Source: JAABRB01 sp041617635 (GTDB lineage: Bacteria > Pseudomonadota > Gammaproteobacteria > Burkholderiales > SG8-39). From it: a DNA stretch of 64,000 nt. Location of the stretch: the NCBI GenBank assembly GCA_041617635.1, contig JBFJOO010000001.1, positions 62,001 to 126,000 on the forward strand, written 5' to 3'. Within the stretch, counting starts at the first letter, position 1; every line of letters starts with the position of its first letter. The notes under the pieces are model-generated. The model made no database searches, had not been told where the DNA came from, and worked only from the letters and a program-made list of their open reading frames with translations. Positions 17,458 to 25,879 of the stretch are shown here, one piece after another. The translations under genes were made by a program, and so were the position numbers.

Positions 17458-18501
17458 TCAGAACTTGTAGCCCAAGCTCACGATGTAGGTGCGGTCCGTG
17501 GTCTTGAATCCGGGCCCCGGATCGCTGTTGAAGTCGAGGTTGACCTGAAAACTGGCGGTGAGGTCGTCGACGATGGGTGCGCGAAAACCGGTTTGAGAGC
17601 GCACGACCACGCCCTCGTCGCCCTTGGGATCGGCGAACCCCTCGTCCTCGTGGAAGAACTGCAGCTTGTCCTGCACGATCCAGTAGTCGAACGTGACGCC
17701 CCAGCCGAAGGCGAGATAGCTCTGGTCCGGCGGGACGGTGCGCTGCGTCGACACGTGATCGAGGCCGGCGCGCAGCTCGAGGTTCGTGCGATCGCTCTCT
17801 AGGACCTGGTAGCCATAGCCCCCGCCGAGCGTCCACCGGAAGTTGATCCCCGAGAACGTGTCGCGCTGCGCGGAGGCACGCGCGTACAGATACTGCCGGT
17901 CGCGGAAGAACCAGTCGTAGCGGGTGCCCGCGAGCCAGCTACCCGCGGTTTGCACGCCGGCGCTTTCCGCATACTTGGCGCGCCCGTTGCTCGTCCAGCG
18001 CCACGCCTTGGCAGTCGCCTTGAGCTCCGCCTCCACGTAGCCGTCGCGCGTCTCGGTGTTGCCGGTCGTATCCGTGATGCCCAAGGCCGCCCGGCCGCTC
18101 CAATCCACCCCGACGCCGGATTCCTTCGCCTTGGGGTTGATATAGGCGAGCTGCCCGAGCGGGATCGTCGCCGGCGGTCTAGCGCCCTGACGGTGCAGAC
18201 TGACCCCGCCCTCCGGCACGCGCTCGAGCCGCGCCTTGGTAAGCGTGCCGTCCTCGAGCATCACGTTTACTTCGGCGTCGGTCTCGATCGAGACGATCTC
18301 GGCGACTCCGATCTTGATCTTGCCCGCGTAGGGCGTCTCGAGATCGAGGTTGGTCTTGCCCATTCGCAGCACTTTGCCGCTGATCCGGTCGCCATTCTTC
18401 ATGTAGACGGCGTCCGCAAGCGCGGCCCCCGGGGTGAGCAACGCGAGCGCGATGATGAATTTGCAGCAGCGCACATGCGCGAAGCAAGAAAAGCACGTCA
18501 T
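17458..18501 (-). CDS. DUF481 (YdiY-like) outer-membrane protein
   Basis: 347 aa. The start is the ATG at 18501, with GGAAGGAG 7 nt upstream; a longer open frame upstream lacks any signal. A signal peptide (KFIIALALLTPGAALADA) is followed by a small SH3-like beta domain (YMKNGDRISGKVLRMGK, to about residue 100). After a linker comes a C-terminal region rich in alternating hydrophobic and aromatic strands, ending in GYKF as outer-membrane beta-barrels often do. The barrel part matches DUF481, a family of unknown role. It lies about 200 nt downstream of the second VWA gene on the same strand and could be an outer-membrane part of that system, though the gap makes this uncertain. Confidence 0.85.
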   Translation of the reverse strand: MTCFSCFAHVRCCKFIIALALLTPGAALADAVYMKNGDRISGKVLRMGKTNLDLETPYAGKIKIGVAEIVSIETDAEVNVMLEDGTLTKARLERVPEGGVSLHRQGARPPATIPLGQLAYINPKAKESGVGVDWSGRAALGITDTTGNTETRDGYVEAELKATAKAWRWTSNGRAKYAESAGVQTAGSWLAGTRYDWFFRDRQYLYARASAQRDTFSGINFRWTLGGGYGYQVLESDRTNLELRAGLDHVSTQRTVPPDQSYLAFGWGVTFDYWIVQDKLQFFHEDEGFADPKGDEGVVVRSQTGFRAPIVDDLTASFQVNLDFNSDPGPGFKTTDRTYIVSLGYKF

Positions 18502-18703
18502 CAAACACTCCTTCCCGATTTCTGGATTGTCGAGCACGCGGTCGGGCGAAGGTGTCGCCGAGAACGACACTTCGCTATCCGCGCAGGCGAGCACAGGTTG
18601 GCACGGGCCGGCACGCGCTGGAGCTTGGCGCCTCGCCCGGAATGCCACCACGTAGGTTTTACCGCATTAGGCTCGGAAGGTACAGCGCGATCGCCCGAAG
18701 CAC

Positions 18704-19711
18704 TCAACGCCGCGCCGAGTTCAGCCCCAGGAACGTCCCGTCGTTGCGTTGCGCCAGCTCGCGCATCAGCGTCGCGAAGCGCACGCCGGTGAAGCTCGAA
18801 TTCGCCGGCGGCGCGAACATGGTGGGGAACCCGACGCCGTGAATGCGCACGCGCCGCTTGCCGGACGCATCGGCCCGGTTGAGGCGATCCACGCGCTCGA
18901 CCACGTCGTCGACGGAAGGGCCGGTGAACTCGTCGCCGAACACGTAGAGGCTCACCTTGTGATCCGGGCTGGCGAAGACGCGGATCGCCTTCTCGATCCC
19001 TTCCACGGGACTCGAGTTGCTGAACGGGCGCCAGGTGCGCAGACGCTCGATGATCGCGCGCCGGCGCGCCGGGCTGTCGGGGATCCACTTGCCCTCGTAT
19101 TGGGAGAACATGTAGGTGCCCATGTCGCTCATGACCTGGATGCCCTTCACGCGCGGATAGAGCTTGAGCGTCTCCTCCACCTTGCGCAGCATGAGCGGCC
19201 AGGCGAGCGATTGCATGCTCCCCGAGGTATCGATGATGAAGACGATGTACTCGCTGTCGACCGGAATGCCGCCCACCAGGCGCTCCGGAGGCTGCTCCCG
19301 CCGCTGCTCGCTCAGCCGGCGCATCTCTTCCGTGAGCTCCTGCTGCGCGCGCGCCAGCTGCTCGTCGATGCGGTTCTGCACCGTTGACGTGTCGCGCGCC
19401 GCGCGATACTGCCCTTCGATCCGCGTCAGCTCGTCTTCGTGCCGCGCAACGAGCGTTTCCGCGCGCGCAAGGTCGGCTTGGCGCTCGACGACCGCCGCAC
19501 GCAGAACCTCTGCCTGCGCAAGCAGGTCGGCGCGCTCCTGCTCCAGCACACGTTGCTCGGCGGTCAACGTCGCGGAGTCGGTCTCGATCAGCCGCGGCTC
19601 GGCGCCGCGCACGATGACGAAGAGCAGCACGATGGCGCCGAAGCCGCAGAAGATCGCGTCCAGAAACGAGAGCCCGATGGTCTCGAACACGCGCTTGTGT
19701 CGGCGGCTCAC
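18704..19711 (-). CDS. Membrane-anchored von Willebrand A protein 2 (ExbD-like helix + coiled coil + VWA)
   Basis: 335 aa from a GTG at 19711 that overlaps the previous stop as GTGA; a TTG two codons earlier is possible. Residues 13-34 form one transmembrane helix, GLSFLDAIFCGFGAIVLLFV, with Asp18 in the position of the proton-carrying Asp of ExbD/TolR (FIDV motif). A coiled coil runs from about 40 to 140. The VWA domain (about 155-330) has the metal-site motif DTSGSMQS at 161. Topology should place the VWA domain in the periplasm. It shares the helix motif with the preceding gene and follows an ExbB-like gene, so it probably forms an energised complex with it. Confidence 0.85.
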   Translation of the reverse strand: MSRRHKRVFETIGLSFLDAIFCGFGAIVLLFVIVRGAEPRLIETDSATLTAEQRVLEQERADLLAQAEVLRAAVVERQADLARAETLVARHEDELTRIEGQYRAARDTSTVQNRIDEQLARAQQELTEEMRRLSEQRREQPPERLVGGIPVDSEYIVFIIDTSGSMQSLAWPLMLRKVEETLKLYPRVKGIQVMSDMGTYMFSQYEGKWIPDSPARRRAIIERLRTWRPFSNSSPVEGIEKAIRVFASPDHKVSLYVFGDEFTGPSVDDVVERVDRLNRADASGKRRVRIHGVGFPTMFAPPANSSFTGVRFATLMRELAQRNDGTFLGLNSARR

Positions 19712-20796
19712 GGCCAATCCTCCGCGGGGCTGAGAAACGAGCCCCGGGTCGCCTGCGCCAGCCGCCAGTAGGCGGCCGCCGCGTAGGGATCGCCCTCGAG
19801 GGGCAGCAGGATGACGTTGACGGGAATGTCGCGCGGCAGCGTGGCGAGCGCCCTGTCGAAGATGCGCAGGCGCTCCTCGCCCGACACCCGGTAGCGCACA
19901 CCGCGCTCACGATCGATGGTCGGCAGACCGTCGGTGACCAGGAAGACATTGTCAGGCCGGGGATTCATGTCGGCGATGACCTTCAGCGCCCGGTAGAGGC
20001 TGGTCCCGCCGTGCGGGAGGACTTTGCGGGCGGCATCCACCGCACCGTTGAGCACGGCAGGATCGCCGGCGTCGAGCCAGCGACCGGCCGACTGCGGCAG
20101 AGCGGGCTCGGCTTGCTCAGCGAAAGTGTAGAGCTGGAATTGCGCGCTGGCCGGGAGCTGCGTCGCGATCCAATCCATCGTCGCCAGCGCCCGCCGCCAC
20201 TTGGGTGCCTGCTGTTGTTCGGCAGCCGGAAGATTGCGCAGGCGCACGATGTCGACGATGCGCTCGCCAAGCATGCTGGCCGAGGAATCGAGCAGGATGA
20301 GGACGCGCTGCCCGCCGACCTTGAGCCCGGTCAGGTATTGCCGGTCGCCCTCGCCGGGGAAGGCGCGCAAGCGTTGCCCCTCCTCCCGCTGGCGTGCGCC
20401 GCCTTCGAGCCGCAGCATGGCCTCCTCGCGCGACTTGAGATCGGCCTTCAGACGGTTGAGATGCTGCTCGCGCGCGATGCGATCGGTCTCGAGCTCGGCG
20501 AGCGCGTAGCGTTGGCCGGCGATGCTCTCGGTCAGCGTGGCCGCCTGGGTCGCCAGGCGTGCGCGCTCCGCGGCTGTGCTGTCGAGGCTGGCCTGCAGCG
20601 CCGCGGCCGCGCCGCGCGCACTTAGCACCTCGCGCTGGAGCGCGTCGACCTCGCGCTGCAGATTCTCGGTCGCATCCCGCCGGCCCTGCAGCGAGTTGTG
20701 GCTGAGGACGAGAAAGAGGAGGATCACCGCGCCGAAGCCGCACAGCACCGCGTCGATGAACGACAGGCTGAGCGTCTGGGCGGAGCGGCGTTTCAT
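19708..20796 (-). CDS. Membrane-anchored von Willebrand A protein 1 (ExbD-like helix + coiled coil + VWA)
   Basis: 362 aa from an ATG at 20796 that overlaps the ExbB-like stop as ATGA. The N-terminal helix LSFIDAVLCGFGAVILLFLV (residues 11-30) has Asp15 at the ExbD/TolR proton-site position. A long coiled coil follows (about 38-140). The VWA domain spans about 160-350 with the metal-site motif DSSASMLGE at 170, a Thr in HGGTSLYRAL near 265 and VTDGLPT near 287, so the MIDAS metal site looks intact. VWA domains bind protein ligands through a divalent metal. Together with the neighbouring paralogue and the channel gene this suggests a motor-driven adhesive or scaffolding machine; that role is inference. 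Confidence 0.87.
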   Translation of the reverse strand: MKRRSAQTLSLSFIDAVLCGFGAVILLFLVLSHNSLQGRRDATENLQREVDALQREVLSARGAAAALQASLDSTAAERARLATQAATLTESIAGQRYALAELETDRIAREQHLNRLKADLKSREEAMLRLEGGARQREEGQRLRAFPGEGDRQYLTGLKVGGQRVLILLDSSASMLGERIVDIVRLRNLPAAEQQQAPKWRRALATMDWIATQLPASAQFQLYTFAEQAEPALPQSAGRWLDAGDPAVLNGAVDAARKVLPHGGTSLYRALKVIADMNPRPDNVFLVTDGLPTIDRERGVRYRVSGEERLRIFDRALATLPRDIPVNVILLPLEGDPYAAAAYWRLAQATRGSFLSPAEDWP

Positions 20797-21590
20797 CGCG
20801 TGCGCAAGTGCCGGACGAGCCGGTCGTTGACGTAAGTCTCGGTGTCGAGCACCAGGCGCTCCTGCGCGAGCTGGAGCTGGTGGACCAGGAACATGAGGAC
20901 GATGCTCAGGAGCAGCGCGATCAGCGTCGAGTTGAACGCGGTGCCGAGGTTCTGGGTGACGCCGGTGATGTCGCCCTGCACGGCGCGGTGCGCCTGGCCG
21001 AGCGCGTTGCCGATCCCGCGCACGGTGCCGATGAAGCCGATGGACGGAATCGCCCATGCGATGTAGCGGATCTGCGCGAGCTCCGAATCGAGGCGCTCGC
21101 CCTCGTTCGCGCACAGGGTGCTGGTGGCGGAGGCGACGTCCTGGACCTCCTGGGTGGTCTCGAAGCGCGTGAGCGCTTGGAACACGGCGCGCGGCAGCAA
21201 CAGGTTGCGCAGCGGCGCCGCCAGCGCATCGAGCGGCTTGGCGTAGCGCCGGGCATCCTCGGGCAGGATCTTGATGCCCTCGGTCAGCGGCAGCAGGTCC
21301 TGCTCGAGGAGATGGCGCTCGCGCAGAACGGTGACGCCCTTGTAGCCGAGGATCGCCAGCGCCCACAGCATCAGGATGAAACAGGCCTCCTGCTCATAGT
21401 CCTTGATCACCACGTAGAACGTGCTCGACACCTCGGCATCCGGCTGCTGCGCGATCAATGTGCGCTGCGCCGCGAGATCGGCCTCGGCGTGGGGCCGGAT
21501 CACCGACACGTAGATGCCATGCACGACGATGATGGAGAAGAGGAGCGCGAAGAGCTGGTAGACAAACTCGACCGAAATCTGCTTGAACAT
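20793..21590 (-). CDS. MotA/TolQ/ExbB-family proton channel subunit
   Basis: 265 aa from the ATG at 21590; an in-frame upstream start adds only seven residues. There are four hydrophobic segments: about 8-30, 69-88, 173-195 and 217-238. The family's core is clear in AWAIPSIGFIGTVRGIGNAL near residue 176, followed by a second helix NLGTAFNSTLIALLLSIVLM near 211. The gap between segments 2 and 3 holds the cytoplasmic domain. ExbB, TolQ and MotA form the pore that lets protons drive a partner with one Asp-bearing helix. The two following genes each encode such a helix fused to a VWA domain, and the three genes overlap by 4 nt. Confidence 0.92.
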   Translation of the reverse strand: MFKQISVEFVYQLFALLFSIIVVHGIYVSVIRPHAEADLAAQRTLIAQQPDAEVSSTFYVVIKDYEQEACFILMLWALAILGYKGVTVLRERHLLEQDLLPLTEGIKILPEDARRYAKPLDALAAPLRNLLLPRAVFQALTRFETTQEVQDVASATSTLCANEGERLDSELAQIRYIAWAIPSIGFIGTVRGIGNALGQAHRAVQGDITGVTQNLGTAFNSTLIALLLSIVLMFLVHQLQLAQERLVLDTETYVNDRLVRHLRTR

Positions 21591-21608
21591 GGATCGCCTC
21601 GCTGGTTC

Positions 21609-21771
21609 CACGCCACGAGGGAGGCAAGCCCCCTTCGTGCTCCCCCGATCACGGGGAAAGTCGCCGGCCCGGCCGGCGACTTTCTTTAGTTTTCACGCCA
21701 CGAGGGAGGCAAGCCCCCCTTCGTGCTCCCCCGATCACGAGGATAGTCACCGGCCCGGCCGGCGACTTTCT
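21609..21771. repeat. Two tandem long palindromic repeats with strong hairpins
   Basis: Two copies of a 77/78-nt unit, at 21609-21685 and 21694-21771, differ by a few bases. Each contains CACGAGGGAGGCAAGCCCCC leading into CTTCGTGCTCCCCC, then a long hairpin; in copy 1 the arms AAAGTCGCCGGCC and GGCCGGCGACTTT match over 13 bp around one base. The block separates the 82-residue gene from the ExbB-like gene in an otherwise overlapping operon. It could be a terminator, attenuator or RNA-stability element setting the ratio of the two halves. The GGCAAGCC core resembles the repeats at 12390-12453. Confidence 0.85.
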
Positions 21772-21806
21772 CGCTTACCCGGGTGACGGCAGTGTACCGG
21801 GCGCGA

Positions 21807-22055
21807 TCAGATGTCGACCGGAAACGAGACCGGCGCATCGAGCCGGATTCGCTCGTCGCTACGCTGCCGCTCCCGCGCTGGCGGCTTTGCCGGGCGCGGC
21901 GGACTGGTCTTGTCGTCCTGCTTCGCGTGGTCCTGCGCGGCCGGTGGCGGCTTGCGCTCGCCGGATTGGCCGACGGCTGACGCGGAAAAGACGAAGCCCG
22001 CGGCAACGATCCACAGCATGACACGTCCTGCAGCAGGCTTCGTTTGCCTCGTCAT
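21807..22055 (-). CDS. Small exported protein of unknown function
   Basis: 82 aa from an ATG at 22055 that overlaps the stop of the upstream gene as ATGA, which makes the start convincing. An N-terminal signal sequence (RVMLWIVAAGFVFSASAVGQ) is followed by a proline- and lysine-rich linker (residues 33-60) and a short conserved-looking tail, RIRLDAPVSFPVDI, at the C terminus. I do not recognise the family. The position at the end of the first half of the envelope operon, and the export signal, suggest a periplasmic accessory or anchor; nothing more can be said. Confidence 0.7.
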   Translation of the reverse strand: MTRQTKPAAGRVMLWIVAAGFVFSASAVGQSGERKPPPAAQDHAKQDDKTSPPRPAKPPARERQRSDERIRLDAPVSFPVDI

Positions 22056-24388
22056 GGCGCTTCCGTCGCGTAGCGCGCGCAGCGAAAACCGACATCCGGT
22101 CGCGGATCGGCCCCGTAGTCGCGATACGTCCAGCGCAACGCGCTGATGCCCGAATGCATCCAGCTCGAGCCCCGGATGACGCGGTGCCGGCCGCTCTGCG
22201 GACCGATCGGGTCGGTCGCCTCGCCGCCGGGTTTCTGGATCGCGTACACGTCGTGCACCCATTCGGCCACGTTGCCCGCCATGTCGTGGAGTCCCGCACC
22301 GCTCGGCGCGAACCGCCCGACCGGTGCCGAGCCCGCGTAGTCGTCGTCGTAGCCAGGGATCGTATCAGCCAGCACCCCCGCCACCGACCGGTCCGCGAAA
22401 TTGCCGCTGCGCGACGTCGGCGGCATGGCGTCGCCCCACGGAAAACGCGTCGGTTGCGCACTGCCGGCGTGGCGCGCAGCCCACTCCCACTCCGCTTCGG
22501 TCGGCAACCGGTAGCCGCGCCCCACCGGCTGCGCGAGCGCCACGGCGCGCTTCTCGACTCGGTAGGCTTCGGGCAGCTGCGCCGCAGCGCTCAGACTGTT
22601 GCAGTAGGCCGCCGCGTCTTCCCAGCGCACGTTGGCCACGGGCTGCGCTGCGTCGTCGAGGCCGATCGAACCGTACCGGCCGGAATCGTGATTCGGTCGG
22701 AAGCGGCGGAACTGCGCGTTCGTGACCTCCGTCGCGGCGAGATAGTACGGTCGCTCCAGCTTGACCGCGTGCAGCGTCTCGTTGGCGCGCTGGCCCGGCT
22801 CGCGGCGCGAGGCCCCCATCGTGAACGGACGGGGACGCAGCAAGACCATGATCGTTCCGTCTGGCGCGGTGATGCGCTCCGCCAAACCTTCGGTTCCAGG
22901 CGTGCCGGCCCGGCGCAGGGTCATGCGCAACGTCTGTTCGAAATCCGGCTTGGGCGTGACCCACAGCTGTCCGGGCGCGAAGCCCTCGCGCGTGATTTCG
23001 AGCAGTTGTGGCACGGCCGGCAGCGCGTGCAGCCCGTGGGCCGCACCGTATGCGCGCCCCTCGATCGTGAGGACTGCGTCGCGCGGCTCCACCTCGAGCC
23101 GCACCTGGCCCAACACCGCTTGCAGGGTCACGCTGAGGCTGCGCGCCTCGTCCGCGGCCAGGCGAACGACGCGATTCTCGGCTGCGCGGCCGCGCAGCGA
23201 TAGCGCGATGCGATGGTCGCGATCGGGGCTGAGCGCCAGGGTGATCGGTGTCGTGCCGACGTAGCGCCCGTCCAGCGCGACACTCGCGCCGGAGGGCTCG
23301 CTCGAGAGCTGCAATCGTCCGTCGGCGGGCGCGAGCGCTACCGGCCCGATGGTCTGCGGCTGGGCAGGCACGACGCTGATCTCCTGTTTCCACGCCTTGC
23401 GGCCGGGCGCGCGAATCTCGAGCGCGTGAATACCGGCCGAGAGTTCGCCAGTGAACGGCAGACCGGCGCGCTGCGCGCCATCGATCCAGAGTTGCGCACC
23501 CGGGGTGTCCGACAGGATCGTCACCGCCGCGGCGGCCGGGACGAGCGCTGCGGTCAACGTCTGGCGGCGACCCAGTCCCTCGATGCCGATGCTTGCCGAG
23601 TAGTCGACGAAACCCTTCGCGCGCACGACGACCGGATACTCGCCGGCTGGAAGCTCGAGGCCGGCAAGCGGGGTGGCGCCGCGTATCTCGCCGCCGATGA
23701 GCACGACGGCGCCGGTCACGCCGGGCGTCTCGACGGACAGATAGCCGGGCAGCTTCTCCAGCGTGAACGACACTTCCTGGCGGGAAGCGTCGGTGACCTG
23801 GATCTCCCGCTCCAGCGGCTGGTACCCGGAGCGCTCGGCGCGCAGGCGATATGTGCCGGAGAGCGCGAGATACCCTTCGCCCGCCGGCATCACCGGAATC
23901 GTGCCGTCGAGCGTCACCCGGTCGGGCGCAGGCTGTATGGTCACGACGACCATGCGGGCCGCGAACAGATACCCCATGACCAACGCAAGGGCGGCGAGCG
24001 CGGCGAGCACGAGCGGCGCCGCGATCCGGCGCTGCGTCCGCACTGCGGTGGACGCGGGCGGCCCGATCACGATTGCCACTGGCGTCGGCTCGAGCACGAG
24101 ACCCAGATCGGTTGCCAGCACCAGCGCGCCCGGCTCCCGCCGCACCGCCACGGTCCGCCCGGCGATCTCGAGCCGGTCGCCGTCGCGCAGCCATTGCGAT
24201 CCGCCGAGCCGGTGGCCGTTCAGAAAGACGGCGGTCTCGCCGTCGAGAGACTGCAGGTACGGTTCGCCGCCCGCTTCGCCGATGACCGCGATGCCGAGCA
24301 TTCTTCCGTACGGCAATGTGACCAGCAGTCCGCGCGCCGTGAGCTCCGCCGCGCGCTCGCCCTCCGCGCCCCGCGCGATCACCTTCAC
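22052..24388 (-). CDS. FHA-like / transmembrane / PEGA-repeat / SUMF1-like multidomain protein
   Basis: 778 aa from a GTG at 24388 that overlaps the upstream stop as GTGA; another GTG lies five codons earlier. Residues 1-100 form a compact beta domain resembling FHA (FLNGHRLGGSQWLRDGDRLE) but without the canonical phospho-Thr Arg and Ser-x-x-His. One transmembrane helix follows (about 122-144). Next come roughly five PEGA-type beta repeats (about 147-490), for example SSEPSGASVALDGRYVGTTP. The C-terminal 270 residues match the formylglycine-generating/sulfatase-modifying-factor fold (LPTEAEWEWAARHA, DMAGNVAEWV, RGSSWMH, GFRCAR). The active-site cysteine pair of true formylglycine enzymes appears absent, so it is probably a binding domain in the periplasm. 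Confidence 0.85.
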   Translation of the reverse strand: MKVIARGAEGERAAELTARGLLVTLPYGRMLGIAVIGEAGGEPYLQSLDGETAVFLNGHRLGGSQWLRDGDRLEIAGRTVAVRREPGALVLATDLGLVLEPTPVAIVIGPPASTAVRTQRRIAAPLVLAALAALALVMGYLFAARMVVVTIQPAPDRVTLDGTIPVMPAGEGYLALSGTYRLRAERSGYQPLEREIQVTDASRQEVSFTLEKLPGYLSVETPGVTGAVVLIGGEIRGATPLAGLELPAGEYPVVVRAKGFVDYSASIGIEGLGRRQTLTAALVPAAAAVTILSDTPGAQLWIDGAQRAGLPFTGELSAGIHALEIRAPGRKAWKQEISVVPAQPQTIGPVALAPADGRLQLSSEPSGASVALDGRYVGTTPITLALSPDRDHRIALSLRGRAAENRVVRLAADEARSLSVTLQAVLGQVRLEVEPRDAVLTIEGRAYGAAHGLHALPAVPQLLEITREGFAPGQLWVTPKPDFEQTLRMTLRRAGTPGTEGLAERITAPDGTIMVLLRPRPFTMGASRREPGQRANETLHAVKLERPYYLAATEVTNAQFRRFRPNHDSGRYGSIGLDDAAQPVANVRWEDAAAYCNSLSAAAQLPEAYRVEKRAVALAQPVGRGYRLPTEAEWEWAARHAGSAQPTRFPWGDAMPPTSRSGNFADRSVAGVLADTIPGYDDDYAGSAPVGRFAPSGAGLHDMAGNVAEWVHDVYAIQKPGGEATDPIGPQSGRHRVIRGSSWMHSGISALRWTYRDYGADPRPDVGFRCARYATEAP

Positions 24389-25866
24389 ACCGGCTCCCGG
24401 CACGCGACGAAGACTCCCGGCGCGGGCGAGTCGGGATCCACGACGAGCTCGATCCGCACATCCTTGTACCCCGAGCGCGATCCCACCACCGTGTACGTGC
24501 CGGGCGTAAGCTCGATCTCTCGCGCCTGGAATCGGCCGAGTGACCCGACACGATAGACCGTCACCTCGGTGGCAGCGTCGGACGTGAGGCGCACGGCGAT
24601 CGGCGTCGCGGCGCGCCGCAGCGCAGCGTCGAGCTGCGCGCGAGTCTGCGCGAGCCGCGGCCCGCTGGGCGCCGCATCCGCCGCCGCGAGAACCGTGCGT
24701 GCCTCCTCACGCACCGATGGCGAATACAGTCGCTTGGGATCGGCCAGCAGGGCATCGAGCGCGGCGTGCAGCTTGGCCATGCGCTCGCTGCGCGCGACGC
24801 CGCGCTGCGCAAAATCGAGCGCCGGATCGACAGCGAGCGCGCGCCGATACGCGGCGAGGGCCCCGGTCCAGCGCTCGCCCGCTTCGAGCTGCTGCGCTTC
24901 GCTCCGAATCGATGCGATCTGAACGCCCTCGAGACCCTCGTTCGCGCGGCCAAGCCCGTCGGCAGCCGACCGATCACCGGGCCGCAGCCGGGCGGCGGCG
25001 CGAAACGCCCGCTCCGCGTCCGACCATTCGGCGCGATCGAGGTGGGCGAGCCCGCGGGTGATCAGCTGTGCGAACTGCCGGTCCGCGACGCTGCGCTCGG
25101 CGCGCGCCAGCGCTTCTTTCGCGGGCCCGAACGCAGGGTCGAGCCGTACGGCTTCGGCGTAGTCACCGCGCGCCGCCTCCCACTCTCCGGCCCGTGCATG
25201 CGCGGCGCCGGCACTCATTCGCTCGAGCACCTTCGCCAGCTGCTCGGCGCGCGCGAGCCCGGCTTGCGCCGGCTCCGCATCGGGGCGAATCGCCAGCGCC
25301 AGACGAAAGGCATCGACCGCCTGCTTCTGATCGCCGGACTGGATCGCGGCCTCGCCGCGCTCGAGCGCTTCCGCGTACACCGTCTCGGCGCGCCCCGAAA
25401 TTTCGGTCAGCCGCCGGCTCGCACCCTCGTAGCGCTGCGCACCGCCTGAATGATCGCCACTGGCGACCGCCGCTGCCGCGCGCGCGGCCGCGTCGATCGC
25501 TGCGACAAGGTCCTCCGCCGCCCACGCCTCGGCGCGCTGGTCGCGCACCACCTTCAAGCGCGCCTCGTAACGCGCTTTCGCTTCCGCGGCCGCCAGTCGT
25601 TGGCGCACCACTTCGGCGGTATCCGCCGCTCGCTCGGGAGCGGGCGCGGCGACGGGCGCTGCGGTCTGCGGCGACGGACGAGGTGCAAGCCAGCCGGGCA
25701 GCAGCACGAACACCGTTGCGGCGAGCGCGATCGCGGCGGCGAACGCGAGCAGGACCCAATGCGCGGCAACCATCGAACGCGTACGCACGCCGGTCGGCGC
25801 CGACGCCGCAGCCGGCGGCGTCCCACCTGCGGAGTATTTCTCTGGCGTCGCGCTCACGATGCGCAC
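24385..25866 (-). CDS. Membrane-anchored TPR-like protein with C-terminal PEGA-like domain
   Basis: 493 aa from a GTG at 25866, 13 nt after the preceding stop; a second GTG lies three codons later. A basic/proline-rich N terminus is followed by one transmembrane helix (WVLLAFAAAIALAATVFVLL, about 37-56) and a proline linker. Alpha-helical, alanine-rich TPR-like repeats occupy about 90-395; recurrent units read AIQSGDQKQAVDAFRLALAI and LDRAEWSDAERAFRAAARL. The last 70 residues look like a PEGA beta domain (IELTPGTYTVVGSRSGYKDV). The large domain should be periplasmic. It overlaps the next gene by 4 nt. It probably acts as a scaffold for the neighbouring PEGA/SUMF1-like protein. Confidence 0.82.
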   Translation of the reverse strand: MRIVSATPEKYSAGGTPPAAASAPTGVRTRSMVAAHWVLLAFAAAIALAATVFVLLPGWLAPRPSPQTAAPVAAPAPERAADTAEVVRQRLAAAEAKARYEARLKVVRDQRAEAWAAEDLVAAIDAAARAAAAVASGDHSGGAQRYEGASRRLTEISGRAETVYAEALERGEAAIQSGDQKQAVDAFRLALAIRPDAEPAQAGLARAEQLAKVLERMSAGAAHARAGEWEAARGDYAEAVRLDPAFGPAKEALARAERSVADRQFAQLITRGLAHLDRAEWSDAERAFRAAARLRPGDRSAADGLGRANEGLEGVQIASIRSEAQQLEAGERWTGALAAYRRALAVDPALDFAQRGVARSERMAKLHAALDALLADPKRLYSPSVREEARTVLAAADAAPSGPRLAQTRAQLDAALRRAATPIAVRLTSDAATEVTVYRVGSLGRFQAREIELTPGTYTVVGSRSGYKDVRIELVVDPDSPAPGVFVACREPV

Positions 25867-25879
25867 CGGGCGCGCAGAA

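Noticed and set aside
21609..21771. Tandem repeats as a possible CRISPR array
   Set aside because: Only two long copies, no equal spacers, strong hairpins and no cas genes nearby.
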